Origin: Macrotis lagotis
Taxonomy: Eukaryota > Chordata > Mammalia > Peramelemorphia > Peramelidae
Direction of reading: 5' to 3'
NCBI RefSeq assembly: GCF_037893015.1
Contig: NC_133666.1
Coordinates: 158,332,498 to 158,396,497, forward strand
Length of the DNA: 64,000 bases
The notes below the pieces were generated by a model, which worked only from the letters and a program-made list of their open reading frames with translations, was not told where the DNA came from and searched no databases. The first letter of the stretch is position 1. Each line of letters begins with the position of its first letter. Made by a program: the position numbers and the translations under genes. Positions 51,291-63,245 of the stretch are shown here, in pieces.

Positions 51291-51390
51291 GTCAATTTTT
51301 TTTGCCTTCTACCTTAAGTTCTATTTCTTTCCATATATACTTCTTTGATTATAGTCCAGTCCTCAATGCTTACTCTGTTTTCTGAATTCT

Positions 51391-51541
51391 TTTATTTTTT
51401 TTTATCTTGTAAGGCAAGGGGGTTAAGTGATTTGCCCAAGGTCACATAGGTAATTATTAAGTGTCTGAGGTCAAATTTGAATTCAGGTCCTACTGACTCC
51501 AGGGCCAGTGCTCTATCCATAGCGCCACCTAGCTGCCCTTG
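51391..51541 (-). repeat. SINE with 15-bp target duplication
   Basis: Antisense SINE flanked by 'tgttttctgaattct' at 51376-51390 and 51542-51556. Confidence 0.92.
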
Positions 51542-51556
51542 TGTTTTCTGAATTCT

Positions 51557-53060
51557 CATAGCATTTTTATGTACAACTCACATTGTTATAGGGTCATGAG
51601 ATTTGGGGGCTTTAGAATTTTTTTTTTAGCAGCAAGAAAAGACCTTAGAAATATAGCCAAGGGTCTTCTAATTAGGATAGATATGGTAAAGATCATAAAG
51701 GAGAAAAGTATATTCTAGTATCAGGTTAATTAATATTAAAAAAAATCTTAAGAGGAAAAAAGTTCAGCCCAGAACTGTTTAAAAAGAAAGCAAGAAGCCT
51801 ACAGTCACTAAGAAGGATGCCTACCAGGAAACCAACAGGTAAGCAGGCCTAAAGCCTTCCAGTGCTTTCACCAAGGACTCTCTAGAGAATATAAAGTCCT
51901 CAGCAATATGACTTGGGGTGATTTGTGAAGACTGAAACCTAGAGTGCTGACCGGGAATCTCCAGGGGCAATGAATCCCACAGGTAATGGGCATGCTGTGC
52001 TGAGCTAGAAGCCCATGGGTCTTTTCCGGATAATACTCTGGGTGACAAGAAGTTTTCAGTGATCTAATGAAACCAACCCCCATAACCCAACCCTCCCATC
52101 CCCAGTCTGGGGAATCTGGAAGCCTTCAATACACTTAAGCAATCAGGTAATGCTTAAGGGAGGCTTAGAAATCTGCAGAGCTTTAACTATGAATGAATTA
52201 GGGGGATGGGAAACCTATGGTACTCTGACTAAGGAACATTGGGCAATAGGGGAACAAAAAAGGTATGAATTTTATAGTGCTGTGAAATCAAACATGTCAG
52301 GAAAGTTAAGCCATACTCTGAAATGAAGACAAAACCAGGCACAAAGTTGAAACTAGAAACTGAGGATTGAGAAATAAGTAAACACAATGACATAAGACTC
52401 AAGAGTATAAGGGGGAAAGCAGAAAAAGATAGTAACATAGATTTAAAAAGGAAAGGTTTATCCACAAGGACTCAAAGTGGGTGAAAGAAATAAAGTAAAA
52501 AAAAATTGTATATGAAATTGGTGATTGAGGAAGGTAAAATCAGAAGGAGAATAAATAAATTAAAACAGTAATTGGAAAACCTTATCTATGTAGGGAACTC
52601 CTTGAAAAATAGAAAAAAATTAACTCAGAAGAGAATAAAATAGAACAAAAATAATTTCAGGAGACATCAGGAAGGGAGAACCCAATAAAAATCCTCAGAT
52701 GGAAAATTAGAAGAAAATAAAAAAAAATGATTAGCCTGAAAGAAAGGGATAATTTAAGAATCGTGGGACAATCTGAAAATCAAACCAAAAAAACCCTAGA
52801 CAGTATATTCATGGAAAAACAGAAGGAAACTTTTAGAGCTATTAGAACTAAAGGATAAAATGAAAATTTAAAAAAAAAATCACTAATCACTTCCTGAAAG
52901 AATCTTCAAAGTAAAAATAACCAAGAGTGTCAAAATCCAGGGTTTTTGGATCAAAGAAAAAAATATTGTAAGCAGCCTAACAGAGTTTAAAAGGGTTGGT
53001 GGGCAACTGCTACATTAGGAGAGAAAAATCTCAGAATGTAGCCACTAGATTGAGTTCAGT
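51557..53060 (+). repeat. Degraded L1 5' UTR/ORF1-like sequence
   Basis: From about 52440 the strand is rich in 'gaaaa' codon-like repeats and ends with 'tcaaagaaaaaaatattgtaagcagcc', which matches the ORF1 segment 'gagaaaatattacaagcagcc' of the HAL1 at 9.4 kb. The 51557-52440 part is probably L1 leader but less certain. Confidence 0.5.
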
Positions 53061-53063
53061 ACT

Positions 53064-53858
<795 letters not shown>

Positions 53859-54879
53859 TTTACAATTCTCTACATCTTTTCCCTGCATCAAGAATATGAT
53901 ATTTCAAGAAACCACAATGCTTTGATAAAGGCTTACAATCAAGAATAACAGTCTGAAAAACAGTATAATTTGGGAGGGAAAAAACTGGATCATTAATAAA
54001 AGAGAAATGTTTATGTCTTCTTGATGAAAAGACAAAAGTCAAATGCAAACATGAGTGAAGAGAAACACACAAAAAACTACCTTTTCTGTTATTAGAAGGG
54101 ATTAAATGATGAAAATAGTCATGGTAAAGATCATAATGGGGACTAAATATACTCTAGCGAAAAGGACATCAAAATAATTAATATTAAAAAAAACCCAATG
54201 GCGGAGAAGAGAGGACTACACATGTAAATAATTCCACTATATTCAAAGGTCATATATTGAGTAATGAACAGCAAACATAGGCCCTGGAGGTGAATTTGTT
54301 CTATTCTGATGATTTTAAGAGGGAGGAAAGGTGAATGTATTGTGAAAGAAAGGCAGAATAAGGGGTAAGAGTTTTCTATTTCTTTCAACTGAGGTGCATA
54401 AGAAGAAAACCATACAAATAATGTAGTTTGGAGTTTGAGGAATCTCATGAAGCTCCTTAATCTAACTGGATAAAGGAAGATACAATGCACAGAATTTGTT
54501 GCATAAATATATTCTATTCAAAAGGAAAACAAGTGGGGACAAGGAAAGGAGAGAGGCAGATTTAAGAGGGAGGGTAGAGTTGGGGAGGGAATAGCAAAAC
54601 AAACTTTATCTTTGGAGAATGGATCAGAAAGGGGGAATTAAAATGAAAGTAAGAAACTACAAAAATCAATGGTTTGGGATAGGCTAGAAAAAAAGGGAGA
54701 GATGATAGAGTGAAAAGGAGCACATCCCTTCAAATACAGATCATAAATGTTGATTATATTTCCTTCTCTTTCTCTATCTTCATTTACTTTGCAAGATGAT
54801 CATTCAAAATTTAGAACTCTCAGGTGAAAGGGAAAAAAAACTACTTTAACCAACTATAAAGAAAGCATTTAAATACTAA

Positions 54880-55130
54880 AGAACCATAGTCAAGTTCACA
54901 CAGGACAGTAAAACTAGAGGGCAGAAAGCCATGGAATACAATATTTCAAAGGGTAAAAGATACAGGTTTACAACCAAAAACAACATCCTGCAAGACTAAG
55001 AATAATCCTTTAGAAGAAAAATATATCTTTAATTGAATAGAGGAGTTTTAATCATTCTTTGTCAAAAGGTCAAAACTGAATAGTTTGCAATGAAAGTACA
55101 AGAGAAAACAGGAGAAAAACTAAAAAGGTA
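54880..55130 (+). repeat. L1 ORF1 C-terminal fragment
   Basis: 'cacacaggacagtaaaactagagggcagaaagcc', 'tggaatacaatatt' and 'caaccaaaaacaacatcctgcaagactaag' follow the ORF1 3' part seen at 9.46-9.56 kb. Confidence 0.55.
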
Positions 55131-55910
55131 AATATGTTTGAACATCTGAAAAGTGTTAAATGATCATGAAGTGCTTACTTTCTTGGAGCAGAAAAAAAGA
55201 CTAGTTAGTGACTGTTCAGTATTCTAAAGTCTACAAGAGTTAAAAAAGGAATAAAACAAGACAAATAGAGGGACTAAGAGATAATTTTGTTCTGTATTGT
55301 TAGTCTTAAGAGAAGAAATAAAGGGCAGTAAAAAATTAATACACTAGAGATGAAATGAAGAAGAAAAGGTATGAAATTTACTATGTTTTTTATTTGGGGT
55401 ATACAACTGTAGAGGGCCAGCCGCTGGGAATGATTTTCACATATCCTTGGTGACTCTTTCCATCTGAGATATGTATGTATTATTGCTCATTGTATAGATT
55501 TGTTGGCTCTCCAGTGAACCCTGACCTGGGATAATCTGTGGCTCTGGAGGTGGTTGTAAAGGTTTTTCTGATAGAGAAGTATGCAGGTTTCTAAGAAAAA
55601 ATATTGTAAATTTACTCAGGAAATTGTGAAACTGGGTCTCCTTTAACTGATCATTCCTGAGATAAGATTTTGTTATAAAAAGTCTGAGTTTCCAAAAATA
55701 AATTTAGTAGATCCTTACATGCCAACCTTGCATGTTTGGGTACATTTCTACTTGATCTGACTCTTGTAAGTTCATGTCCAGACCCACGCCAGAACTATTG
55801 TGGGTGGTATACAATAAGAGTGTATAAACATGGAGAAGAGACAGAGGGGTAGTTTTCTCATGAATTTCACTCCACTAAATGTGACAATGGAAGATTGTGT
55901 ACACAGATAC
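55131..55910. other. No recognisable gene
   Basis: Non-coding; nothing supportable. Confidence 0.45.
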
Positions 55911-55912
55911 AG

Positions 55913-55914
<2 letters not shown>

Positions 55915-55957
<43 letters not shown>
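55915..55957 (+). repeat. (AC)n microsatellite
   Basis: About 21 uninterrupted AC units. Confidence 0.97.
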
Positions 55958-55958
<1 letters not shown>

Positions 55959-55959
55959 G

Positions 55960-57700
55960 ACAGAAGCCTGGTGTAGACATTCATTAAACTTTACAAAAAA
56001 TAGGCAGGGTCATAGGAAAGAGGATGGTTTAAGAGGAAGTCTAGGAAAGAATTGACAGCAGCAAAACAAACCATAACGCTGGGAGATTAAAAAGAAATGA
56101 TAGGAAGAATAATGGTCTATGAATAGACATTCAATAAATGAAACAGGGCTTTGATCATGCCCAGACCATGTATGATAGAGGTACTCATGTAGAAAACTGT
56201 GGGGATTTGTTTCTGGGGGAAGTCAATGTTTATTCTCCAATCTTGGGGGTAAGAGCAATCTCTGTCCACTGGCTGAGTAGCCAAACCAAAGTGTGTCTTT
56301 TAAAAATGCTTGAGACATTCCTCCTTTCTTTTCAGCTTTACTTAGAGTGTAAAGATCCTCTTTACATACAACACAGGCACCATGAACTAAATGGGGGTGG
56401 GGAGAAGAGCTACTTTTCCCAGCTTCTCTTTTAGGCACTGTGGCCCTAAGGCTTCCAAGGACTTCATCACTTGTTCCTAGAAGCTCCAGGCATAGAGAGC
56501 TTGGATATTGTGTTAACTTAGAAGGAAATTCCTGAGAGAACGGGGTCTGGGGCTCAAGTCTAGAGAGGCTTTTAACTTGGACCTTGTGAGAAGGTGTGTT
56601 TGATTAAGGAGTTTTGATTTCTATTTGCTCTTACAAAATGACACCTTCATACCAACAAAATAAAACAAAACAAAATATATTTAATAAAATGGTTATAAAA
56701 CAGGTAGAAATGAATCAGTTTTACGGCAAAAGTAACCAATAAGTCCCAATATAATAAAAAGAAGAGCAAAGCCTACATAAAGATAGATATTAAAAGAAAA
56801 CATCACCAATCTGGGGAGCACCAGTATCTGAATCAACAGCGGCTGGGGAGTTCCAGGGTACAGCCTTCCGAACTGCGATTGGGAAAATATCCCAGGCGAA
56901 ATGTCCTTCCCGTGGGTGAAACTCTGAGGAGCTGGCCAATGTTAGGGATTTTTAAGGGGTCCCAGACAAAGGTGGCACATTGCCAATAGACTTATATAAG
57001 CTTTTTTGGCACTTAACCAGGACATGTGAAGAGTACGTGCATGACCTGGGAAGACTTGAGTCCAAGGTTCTGAAATTAATTAAACGTTGAACCTCTGGCT
57101 GGATAGCCAACCCTCCTAGGATTCAATCTCCAGGAATGGCTAGTTCCTAAAGGGAGTATCTGGTACATGCAATGACAACCAAGTTCATGCAAAGGTGATG
57201 GGGGACCTTGGGTGGGGGGAACCAGCATATGACCTTGCCCAGGATAAGAATGGGTATTAACCCTTCAAGGTGCTATATGGGAACTTAGTTAAGTAGTAAA
57301 TCTAATCCCTCTTCTTTTCCTAGAGACTGAAATGGTATATGTTTAGGTTTGCCCCCATGTATTAGAGAGGAAAGAGATATTTGTATATTTGCTCCTGTTA
57401 TATCTTGGAAGTAAAATATTCCTTTGTAAAGGCTAGTATTCTGCTGATTAGGTGTTTAAGTGGATGTGAAGTTCAGGGAGGTCATCAAAACTGGGGGAAC
57501 ATAATCAGTGGTTTCTTGAGCAAATAGAGAAGAAAATATAACTCTCTCTTAAAGCATATCAGAGAACTCTGAGGAAGGAGTGAAATGTAACATATTGGAG
57601 GGGACCCTATATATTGCCAATTAAGTAGGATACCTGAAGGAGGCCAACAAAGAATATAGAGATTACAAACAGTTATCCAAAATGAGCTAATTATCCTTGA
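55960..57700. other. No recognisable gene
   Basis: Non-coding. An A-rich tract at 56655-56690 may be a retroelement tail. Nothing else is recognisable. Confidence 0.45.
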
Positions 57701-57707
57701 GCATCCT

Positions 57708-58112
57708 GACACACTCCATTAAACTACACTTGCACAGAACCCCATCCCTTCTTCTTCTTTTTTTTTTTTAGGTTTTTGCAAGGCAATGGATTTAAGTGGT
57801 TTGCCTAAGACCACACAGCTAGGTAATTATTAAGTGTCTGAGGCTGGATTTGAACTCAGGTACTCTTGACTCCAGGGCCGATGCTCTATCCACTGTAGCA
57901 CCTAGCCGTCCCCATCCCTTCTTGCATGTACACTGTGCCCTGCTTCCTTATAAAAGCTATATAGCATTATCCCCCCATTAGCTGCCTGTCCGTTAGGGTT
58001 CAGCATCCTTGCAATAACCTTGCCAGTGCATAATAAAACTTGCCTGTCCCTCGTTTCTGATTATTGAGTCTCTGGTGAATTCATTCAACTTGGGAACCCC
58101 AAACTTCACCAT
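57708..58112 (+). repeat. Probable ERV LTR, split by a SINE
   Basis: Starts near 'tgacacactccattaaac', and after the SINE continues 'tgccctgcttccttataaaagc' (TATA), 'gtgcataataaaacttgcctg' (poly(A) signal) and 'gattattgagtctctggtgaattcattc', a typical LTR U5 ending. Exact ends not proven. Confidence 0.5.
57754..57910 (-). repeat. SINE with target duplication, in the LTR
   Basis: Antisense SINE flanked by 'cccatcccttctt' at 57741-57753 and 57911-57923. Confidence 0.92.
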
Positions 58113-58264
58113 TTTGCGAGTTTAATTACTTGCTAGCCTATTTTCTCTCTCCCTAGCATTTCCTCTGCATCACTTTTACAAGAAACTTTTCCAGATTTAC
58201 ACAAGCAGGAACGTTTTCTCTCTCAATCTATCTTGCCCTATTTAAGAGAACAGAGATCCAGGAT

Positions 58265-58375
58265 TAGTGAACTTTTTTTTTTTAGTTTTTTGCAAGACAG
58301 TGGGGTTAAGTGGCTTGTCTGAGGCCACAGAACTAAGCGATTATTAAGTCCTCCTGACTCCACCTGGCCGCCCCT
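58265..58375 (-). repeat. SINE, antisense, internally deleted
   Basis: T-run, 'gcaagacagtggggttaagtgg', then a jump from 'gattattaagt' to 'cctcctgactccacctggccgcccc'. Confidence 0.8.
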
Positions 58376-58504
58376 GGGGGCCCCTTCCACTTTATGCCCA
58401 TTACCTGGCCGATGGCTGCGGGAGCTTGGGGACCTCACAAATCTCCCTGTAAGGCATTATAATCAAAGCGACGCTCCCAAATGATCAGCTGAAATTCAGG
58501 AGCA

Positions 58505-58575
58505 TATTTTGCTTACCTAGCTGGGTGACCTTGAACAAGTCACTTAACTCCATTGCCTTACATAAAAAAAAAAAG
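58505..58575 (+). repeat. SINE, 5' truncated
   Basis: Begins 'ttacctagctgggtgacctt' and ends in an 11-A run after 'ttgccttacat'. Confidence 0.8.
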
Positions 58576-58579
58576 CGTT

Positions 58580-59019
58580 TGCTCGAGCGCGCTCAGACAG
58601 TATAGTTAAACAAGTAGAAATCCAGCCCGGGCTCTTTCCTCTGAAGTAGGTCCAACTTCCCAACCCAAACGGGAAAGAAGGTTATTTGCTTAGTCTCGCC
58701 TTATGGCCGTCTCTCCATAATCTCGTTCCGCTTGGGGTACACTTATGCCCGAAAGTTGATCATTCAGACGTTGTGTGTCAAACCGGCAGCTCAGCCAGGT
58801 AGGGGACAGGCTCGAGAGGCGAGGGAGGACTACATTTCCCAAGCGGCCTTGCGGCCAGGCAGCAGCACTTCCGTTCCTTCCTAGCCTAACAGGCTTGGTC
58901 TCGGTTAACTTCCGCCTTCTCTAGGGCCCCGCCCCCGCCCCGCCTCCCCCGTCCTGCAGAAGCTTGAAAGAGCTCTGTGCGGGCGTTTGCGGGCGTGCCT
59001 GTGTCTGGGAGCGACACTT
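58580..59019 (+). promoter_or_regulatory. HSD17B4: HSD17B4 CpG-rich promoter and 5' UTR
   Basis: CpG-rich sequence without a TATA box. Visible sites: a ZNF143/Staf-like ACTACATTTCCC at 58829-58840, ETS-type CACTTCCG at 58866-58873 and ACTTCCG near 58908, and a cluster of GC boxes ('ccccgcccccgccccgcc') at 58926-58945. This is a housekeeping-style promoter. The transcription start probably lies between about 58930 and 59000. Sites are motif matches only. Confidence 0.7.
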
Positions 59020-59077
59020 ATGGACGGGCAGCTGAGATTCGACGGGCGGGTGGTGCTGGTCACCGGTGCGGGGGGAG
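59020..59077 (+). CDS. HSD17B4: HSD17B4 coding exon 1 (peroxisomal multifunctional enzyme type 2)
   Basis: ATG at 59020 opens 19 codons plus one base, ending at a consensus donor (G|GTGAGC). The peptide (MDGQLRFDGRVVLVTGAGG) is the start of the short-chain dehydrogenase/reductase domain of the D-bifunctional protein. That domain oxidises 3-hydroxyacyl-CoA in peroxisomal beta-oxidation; hydratase and sterol-carrier domains lie far downstream, outside this window. The TGxxxGxG nucleotide-binding motif is split by intron 1 and completed in exon 2. The N-terminal residues differ from the human protein as I remember it, but the RFDGRVVLVTGAG core is the same. The open frame that runs on to 59409 is intron read-through. 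Confidence 0.93.
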
Positions 59078-60089
59078 GTGAGCAAGCGGCTTCGGCGACC
59101 GCCGGGTGGCTCGGAGGGCTCCTCCCCATCCCCCTCCCACGCCCCCTCGCGACGGGGTGCGCGCGCACCTCGTCAGCTAAGCCCCCCCCGCTGCTGCAGA
59201 GCCGCCTCGGGGTTGGGAAAACTGGGTGGGGGGGGGCCCAGGGTGGGGGTGGGGGGGACCTCGACCCCTCGACCCCTCGACCGCCGAGTTGTGGGCCCCG
59301 GAGGCTGGTGACGGAGGCCCCGACTGCAAATGACGTTAAGCGGTCCAAATGCACAGCCTCCCCCCCCCCCCTTGGTCTCCCTCCTCGCTTTCCCTGCTCC
59401 TTCCTCTAGGACTTTTAACCGTATTCCTGCCCCGGAAGAGAGTCCTCTGCGCCCCTGACTCCTGAACTAGAAAAGCAACACTTGACATTTTTTTTTGACT
59501 TGTGTCCTTAAACGATTAGTAGAAAGTTGGAATCTACTTCCATTTCCGCCGGCTAGCCCGAAAACGGCTCTTGGACCTGCCTGTTTGGTGGCTTTTGCAA
59601 CCCAGGGTTGAAAGGTTGTGTGACGTCGCTACCAACCCAGAGCTGGAAATATCGCCCGCGTCCACTGTTCAAAGGACAACGTAATCTTCACAAACCTCCT
59701 GATTACTCATTAATTCGGGCGCGCCAAGGTATAATTATGAAGTACCTGCTATTTTCGAGGCCTTAAAGGAGATGGAGATTCCGAGGCCAGTCCTTCATCT
59801 CTCGGACCGCTTGTGGGCTATATGGAATTTAGTATTTTACCGAAAGGAATTATGATTAGGAGCTATTTTTGGAGCAAAAATTCGTTTTCAAAAAAAAAAA
59901 AACCCAAACAACTGTTTTTGATTGAAATAGTAAGAGGTAATTCAAGGACGTTCTAAATTGTTTGCAAGCAGGGGACCAGAGTTATAAGTTATAGTTGGGA
60001 ACCTTTAGAAGTCAAATTAATGTTATTTCCAAGTCATTTTTTTTTCTTTTTTTAGAAAGGTGGGGAAGTGCCTACTCAATGCCAAACAT

Positions 60090-60300
60090 TCCACTTTACA
60101 GTTAACATATCTGATCCCCACAAAAACCCTGTGAAATTTTTGTTGTCGTTTGGCAGAGATATTGGAATGGTTTGCTATTTCCTTCTCCAGTTTGTTTTAC
60201 AAAGAAGGAACTGAGGCAAACGGGGTTAAGCTAACATGCCTAATGTCACAGTTACAAAGTGTCCGAGAGCAGATTTCAACTGCCAGACTCCAGGCTCAAC
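60090..60300 (-). repeat. MAR1/MIR-like SINE, antisense
   Basis: 'ggtttgctatttccttctccag', 'gaaggaactgaggcaaacggggttaag' and 'gcagatttcaactgccagactccag', with a degenerate left part from about 60090. Confidence 0.7.
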
Positions 60301-62595
60301 CCTCTTAAGTATTATTATTTATCCTTATTTATATATAAGATTGTAGATTTTTATATGGAAGGGATTCAGTGGAATGTTCAAGGTTCAGAGTTGAGATTTC
60401 AACTCGGGAAAGAGTTACAGCTGGAAGTGTCAGAAGCCAGAAGTATCATAAACAGAAAGAACTAGTTCTGGAAATGTGCTAATGGCAATATCAGAGAAGG
60501 CTTTCAATTACAAGCAGAAAGTCAGACTTGAATTTGAAGAGATAATTATCTCAGGGAGGAGGCAGCTTCAGAGAATGTTTATGCTCACTTGTGGATTTGT
60601 GTACCTTACATTCTAGAAGGAAGCAGCACCTGGAAACCTGATGAGCAGAGAGTTGCTTTGGAAGGGAGCTGGGTGAGGGCTCTGCTTCTAGAGGAAGGAC
60701 TTTGAGAGTTGTTATCATTTGCCACACCTGATCCCACACATATACCTCACTTCTGTACTTGAGTTATCAGTCTATCCCCCTCATTTTACAGATATTGAAA
60801 ATGAACCCCCCCCCAGTCATAGTCACTTTATACCTCCTTGTAACTTTTCTTTTCTCCCCTCCCCATACCTTTTTTTTTTTATGAGAAAACTTCAAAGAAT
60901 GTGAAAGGAATGAAAGAACTGTCTCTTTCTGTCCTTTTTCTAGCTTGGTGCATTCTGCCTTTTTGTTTTACAACTGTCCACATCCTTTGGTTCAGATGAT
61001 TCTTTGTGAATTTTTTTTAATAAGGACTGTTCCTATTACAACTCTTGTTGCCTTTGGTCTCTAGGTATTCACTGATGTTCTTCATTATTCAGACTAGTGT
61101 GTGGAAATCCCTTTTGATTTTAGTTCAGCAGAAACTTTTACTAGGAAATTTTGGGGAAAATCATTTGTATTTTAGGTTGAGAGTGGAACTGAATTCCTAT
61201 CCTGGCTAGATCTGGGCTAGCAAAAAGAAGAAATTTATAGGTTTATATATTTACAGTGGGGTTTATGCTGGGGTAAAAAGAGGTATGGTATGATATGAGA
61301 AATTGTGGAAAAGAAAACATTAGGATCTAAGACTGGCTCAGTTGGCAGAGCTGTATATAAAAGAGAATGGTATTAATGATTAAGGTTCTTTTTAATCCTG
61401 AATCTGGGTATTAGAGAAGGCTTTTTGTTCATTTTGAATTTGATTGAATTGAATTTGAAATGATTTCAATTTGAATTTGATTAAAGAGGTGATTATTGAC
61501 ATAGTACACACATTGAGGAGGAAAATGAGAGATTTAAAAGAAGGGACAAATTAGAAACTCTTATAATTGTCTACATGGAAGTCATTGAGTAACTTTCAAT
61601 CTAGCAAGTCAGTTTTGATTTGAGTACTGGGGAAGCACAGTGGGAGGTATCAAAACCCCTGTAAAAAGACATTAAAAGATCAGTTCTCAAAAAAAAATGT
61701 GCTTTTTACTGAGCTTATAGTCTATTTAGGAGAAACTAGAGTAAAAGCCCTATAAAGCAGGACTTCTCACAAAAGCAATTAGAATGAGAGTTCCTTTAGT
61801 TTGAGAAATTAAAAAAATGAGGAGACTTGATCAGTTTCTTCTGCTCATTTCAATTACTTCTCTTGGTAGACAGTGTCTTTACAAATGAATAATCATAGCA
61901 GTAACCCTATTTCCACACTAGGGAGGAGAAAAGGAAACCCAATCACAAGACTTAAGTGTTCAAATTTGTTTTTGTTAAATAAATTTATTTAAGATTTTAA
62001 AAATAGTTATTTATTAAAGAATATCTTTTTTTAATCAATTGGAAACAGGAGTGGGAAACTGTAGCCTTCCCAATCTGAAACTAGTTTGGGGGCCATGATA
62101 TCACAGCTCCCCAGATTATGGTGATAACATTATAAAAGATAACTTTCTAGATTTTTTTTGTATAGGATAAGTCCCAAAAATGTCATGTCACCACCATTTT
62201 GTGGTGGTTTAGAGATGGTGATGAGTGCAGCAAAGTGTCTTTGAGAGCACTTTGTTGGGGATAAGAGTAGGGGAATGTTGTATTCCTTGGGTTATGTGGG
62301 CCCAAATGTGCACTTTATATATGAAGTTTTTCTTGGACAAAGATGGAGTAGGCCTTTATAACTAGTTTTAGAGGTAAAAGCAAGAGGCAATGAATACTTA
62401 TGCTATACATGCCAATTATATGGTAAGTGCCAGGAAAATGAATTGTTCTCTCAAATGAGAATCAAGGGCCTTATAGATAGAAGTGATTGATGCCCCCTCC
62501 CCCTACCGGGTTCTGCATGAGAAATATAACTTAAATTTCATAGGGAGGATGGAGAAAATTGGGGATACTAATCAGGGAGAAAGTTCTTATCTATT

Positions 62596-62655
62596 CTTCC
62601 TTCCTTCCTTCCTTCCTTCCTTCCTTCCTTCCTTCCTTCCTTTCTTTCTTTCTTC

Positions 62656-62714
<59 letters not shown>

Positions 62715-62716
62715 TT
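62596..62716 (+). repeat. (TTCC)n(TTTC)n microsatellite
   Basis: TTCC units to about 62640, then TTTC units to about 62716. It abuts a SINE head and probably grew from its T-run. Confidence 0.95.
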
Positions 62717-62770
62717 GTACTCCTGACTCCAGGGCCTATGCTCTATCCACTGCACCACCTAGCTGCCCTC
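62717..62770 (-). repeat. SINE fragment, antisense
   Basis: Only 'gtactcctgactccagggcc...gcaccacctagctgccc' remains next to the microsatellite. Confidence 0.8.
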
Positions 62771-63191
62771 TTTTTTATTCTTGATCATAGACCTTTGTTC
62801 CCTTTGGAGAGGAATCTTTTATTAAACTACAGGTCTTTGATTTTTACTAGGGTAACTTGAGTTTCTTAAAACCATCATACTCAGATATATTTCTTAGCCT
62901 CTACTTTTTTGAATATGAAATACTTAGATTCTTATTTCTGCTAATTTCCTTAAACTTTCTAAGTGACTCAGACCCTAAAATAACTCATTTGAATGGCAGT
63001 TTTTAGTGTTGAAAAGCTTACTTTTCAACAGTTTTATTCAGTATAATAATAATCTAATGTTAACTTTTTTCATTACTTTCTAAATTTTGGTACTGCAGTT
63101 GGGCTCCTATTAATTATTATAAAACTTGCTTTGAGTATGGTGGGAAAGGAAAATAATACTGATTCAGTTTTTTGTTTTTATTTTAAATTAG

Positions 63192-63245
63192 GATTGGGAC
63201 GAGCATATGCCCTTGCTTTTGCAGAAAGAGGTGCATCAGTGGTTG
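63192..63245 (+). CDS. HSD17B4: HSD17B4 coding exon 2
   Basis: 54 bp between acceptor AG (63190-63191) and donor GTAAGT (63246). With the single base carried over from exon 1 it reads GLGRAYALAFAERGASVV, completing the glycine-rich NAD-binding loop and the following helix. Phase is consistent on both sides: exon 1 leaves one base, and this exon ends with one base of the next codon. Later exons are beyond the window. Confidence 0.93.

Larger units (their letters stand above)
59078..63191 (+). other. HSD17B4: HSD17B4 intron 1
   Basis: 4.1 kb, GT...AG (donor GTGAGC, acceptor 'ttttaaattag'). The first 350 bp are still CpG-rich. It contains a MAR1/MIR-like element, a tetranucleotide microsatellite and a truncated SINE, listed separately. 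The stretch 60310-62590 shows no other feature I can support. Confidence 0.9.

Noticed and set aside
58905..59354. 149-codon minus-strand frame over the HSD17B4 promoter and exon 1
   Set aside because: Pro/Arg/Ser-rich frame of a CpG island; no homology visible and it overlaps a real exon on the other strand.
62483..62860. 125-codon frame rich in Phe/Leu/Ser
   Set aside because: Translation of the (TTCC)n(TTTC)n microsatellite plus a SINE fragment.
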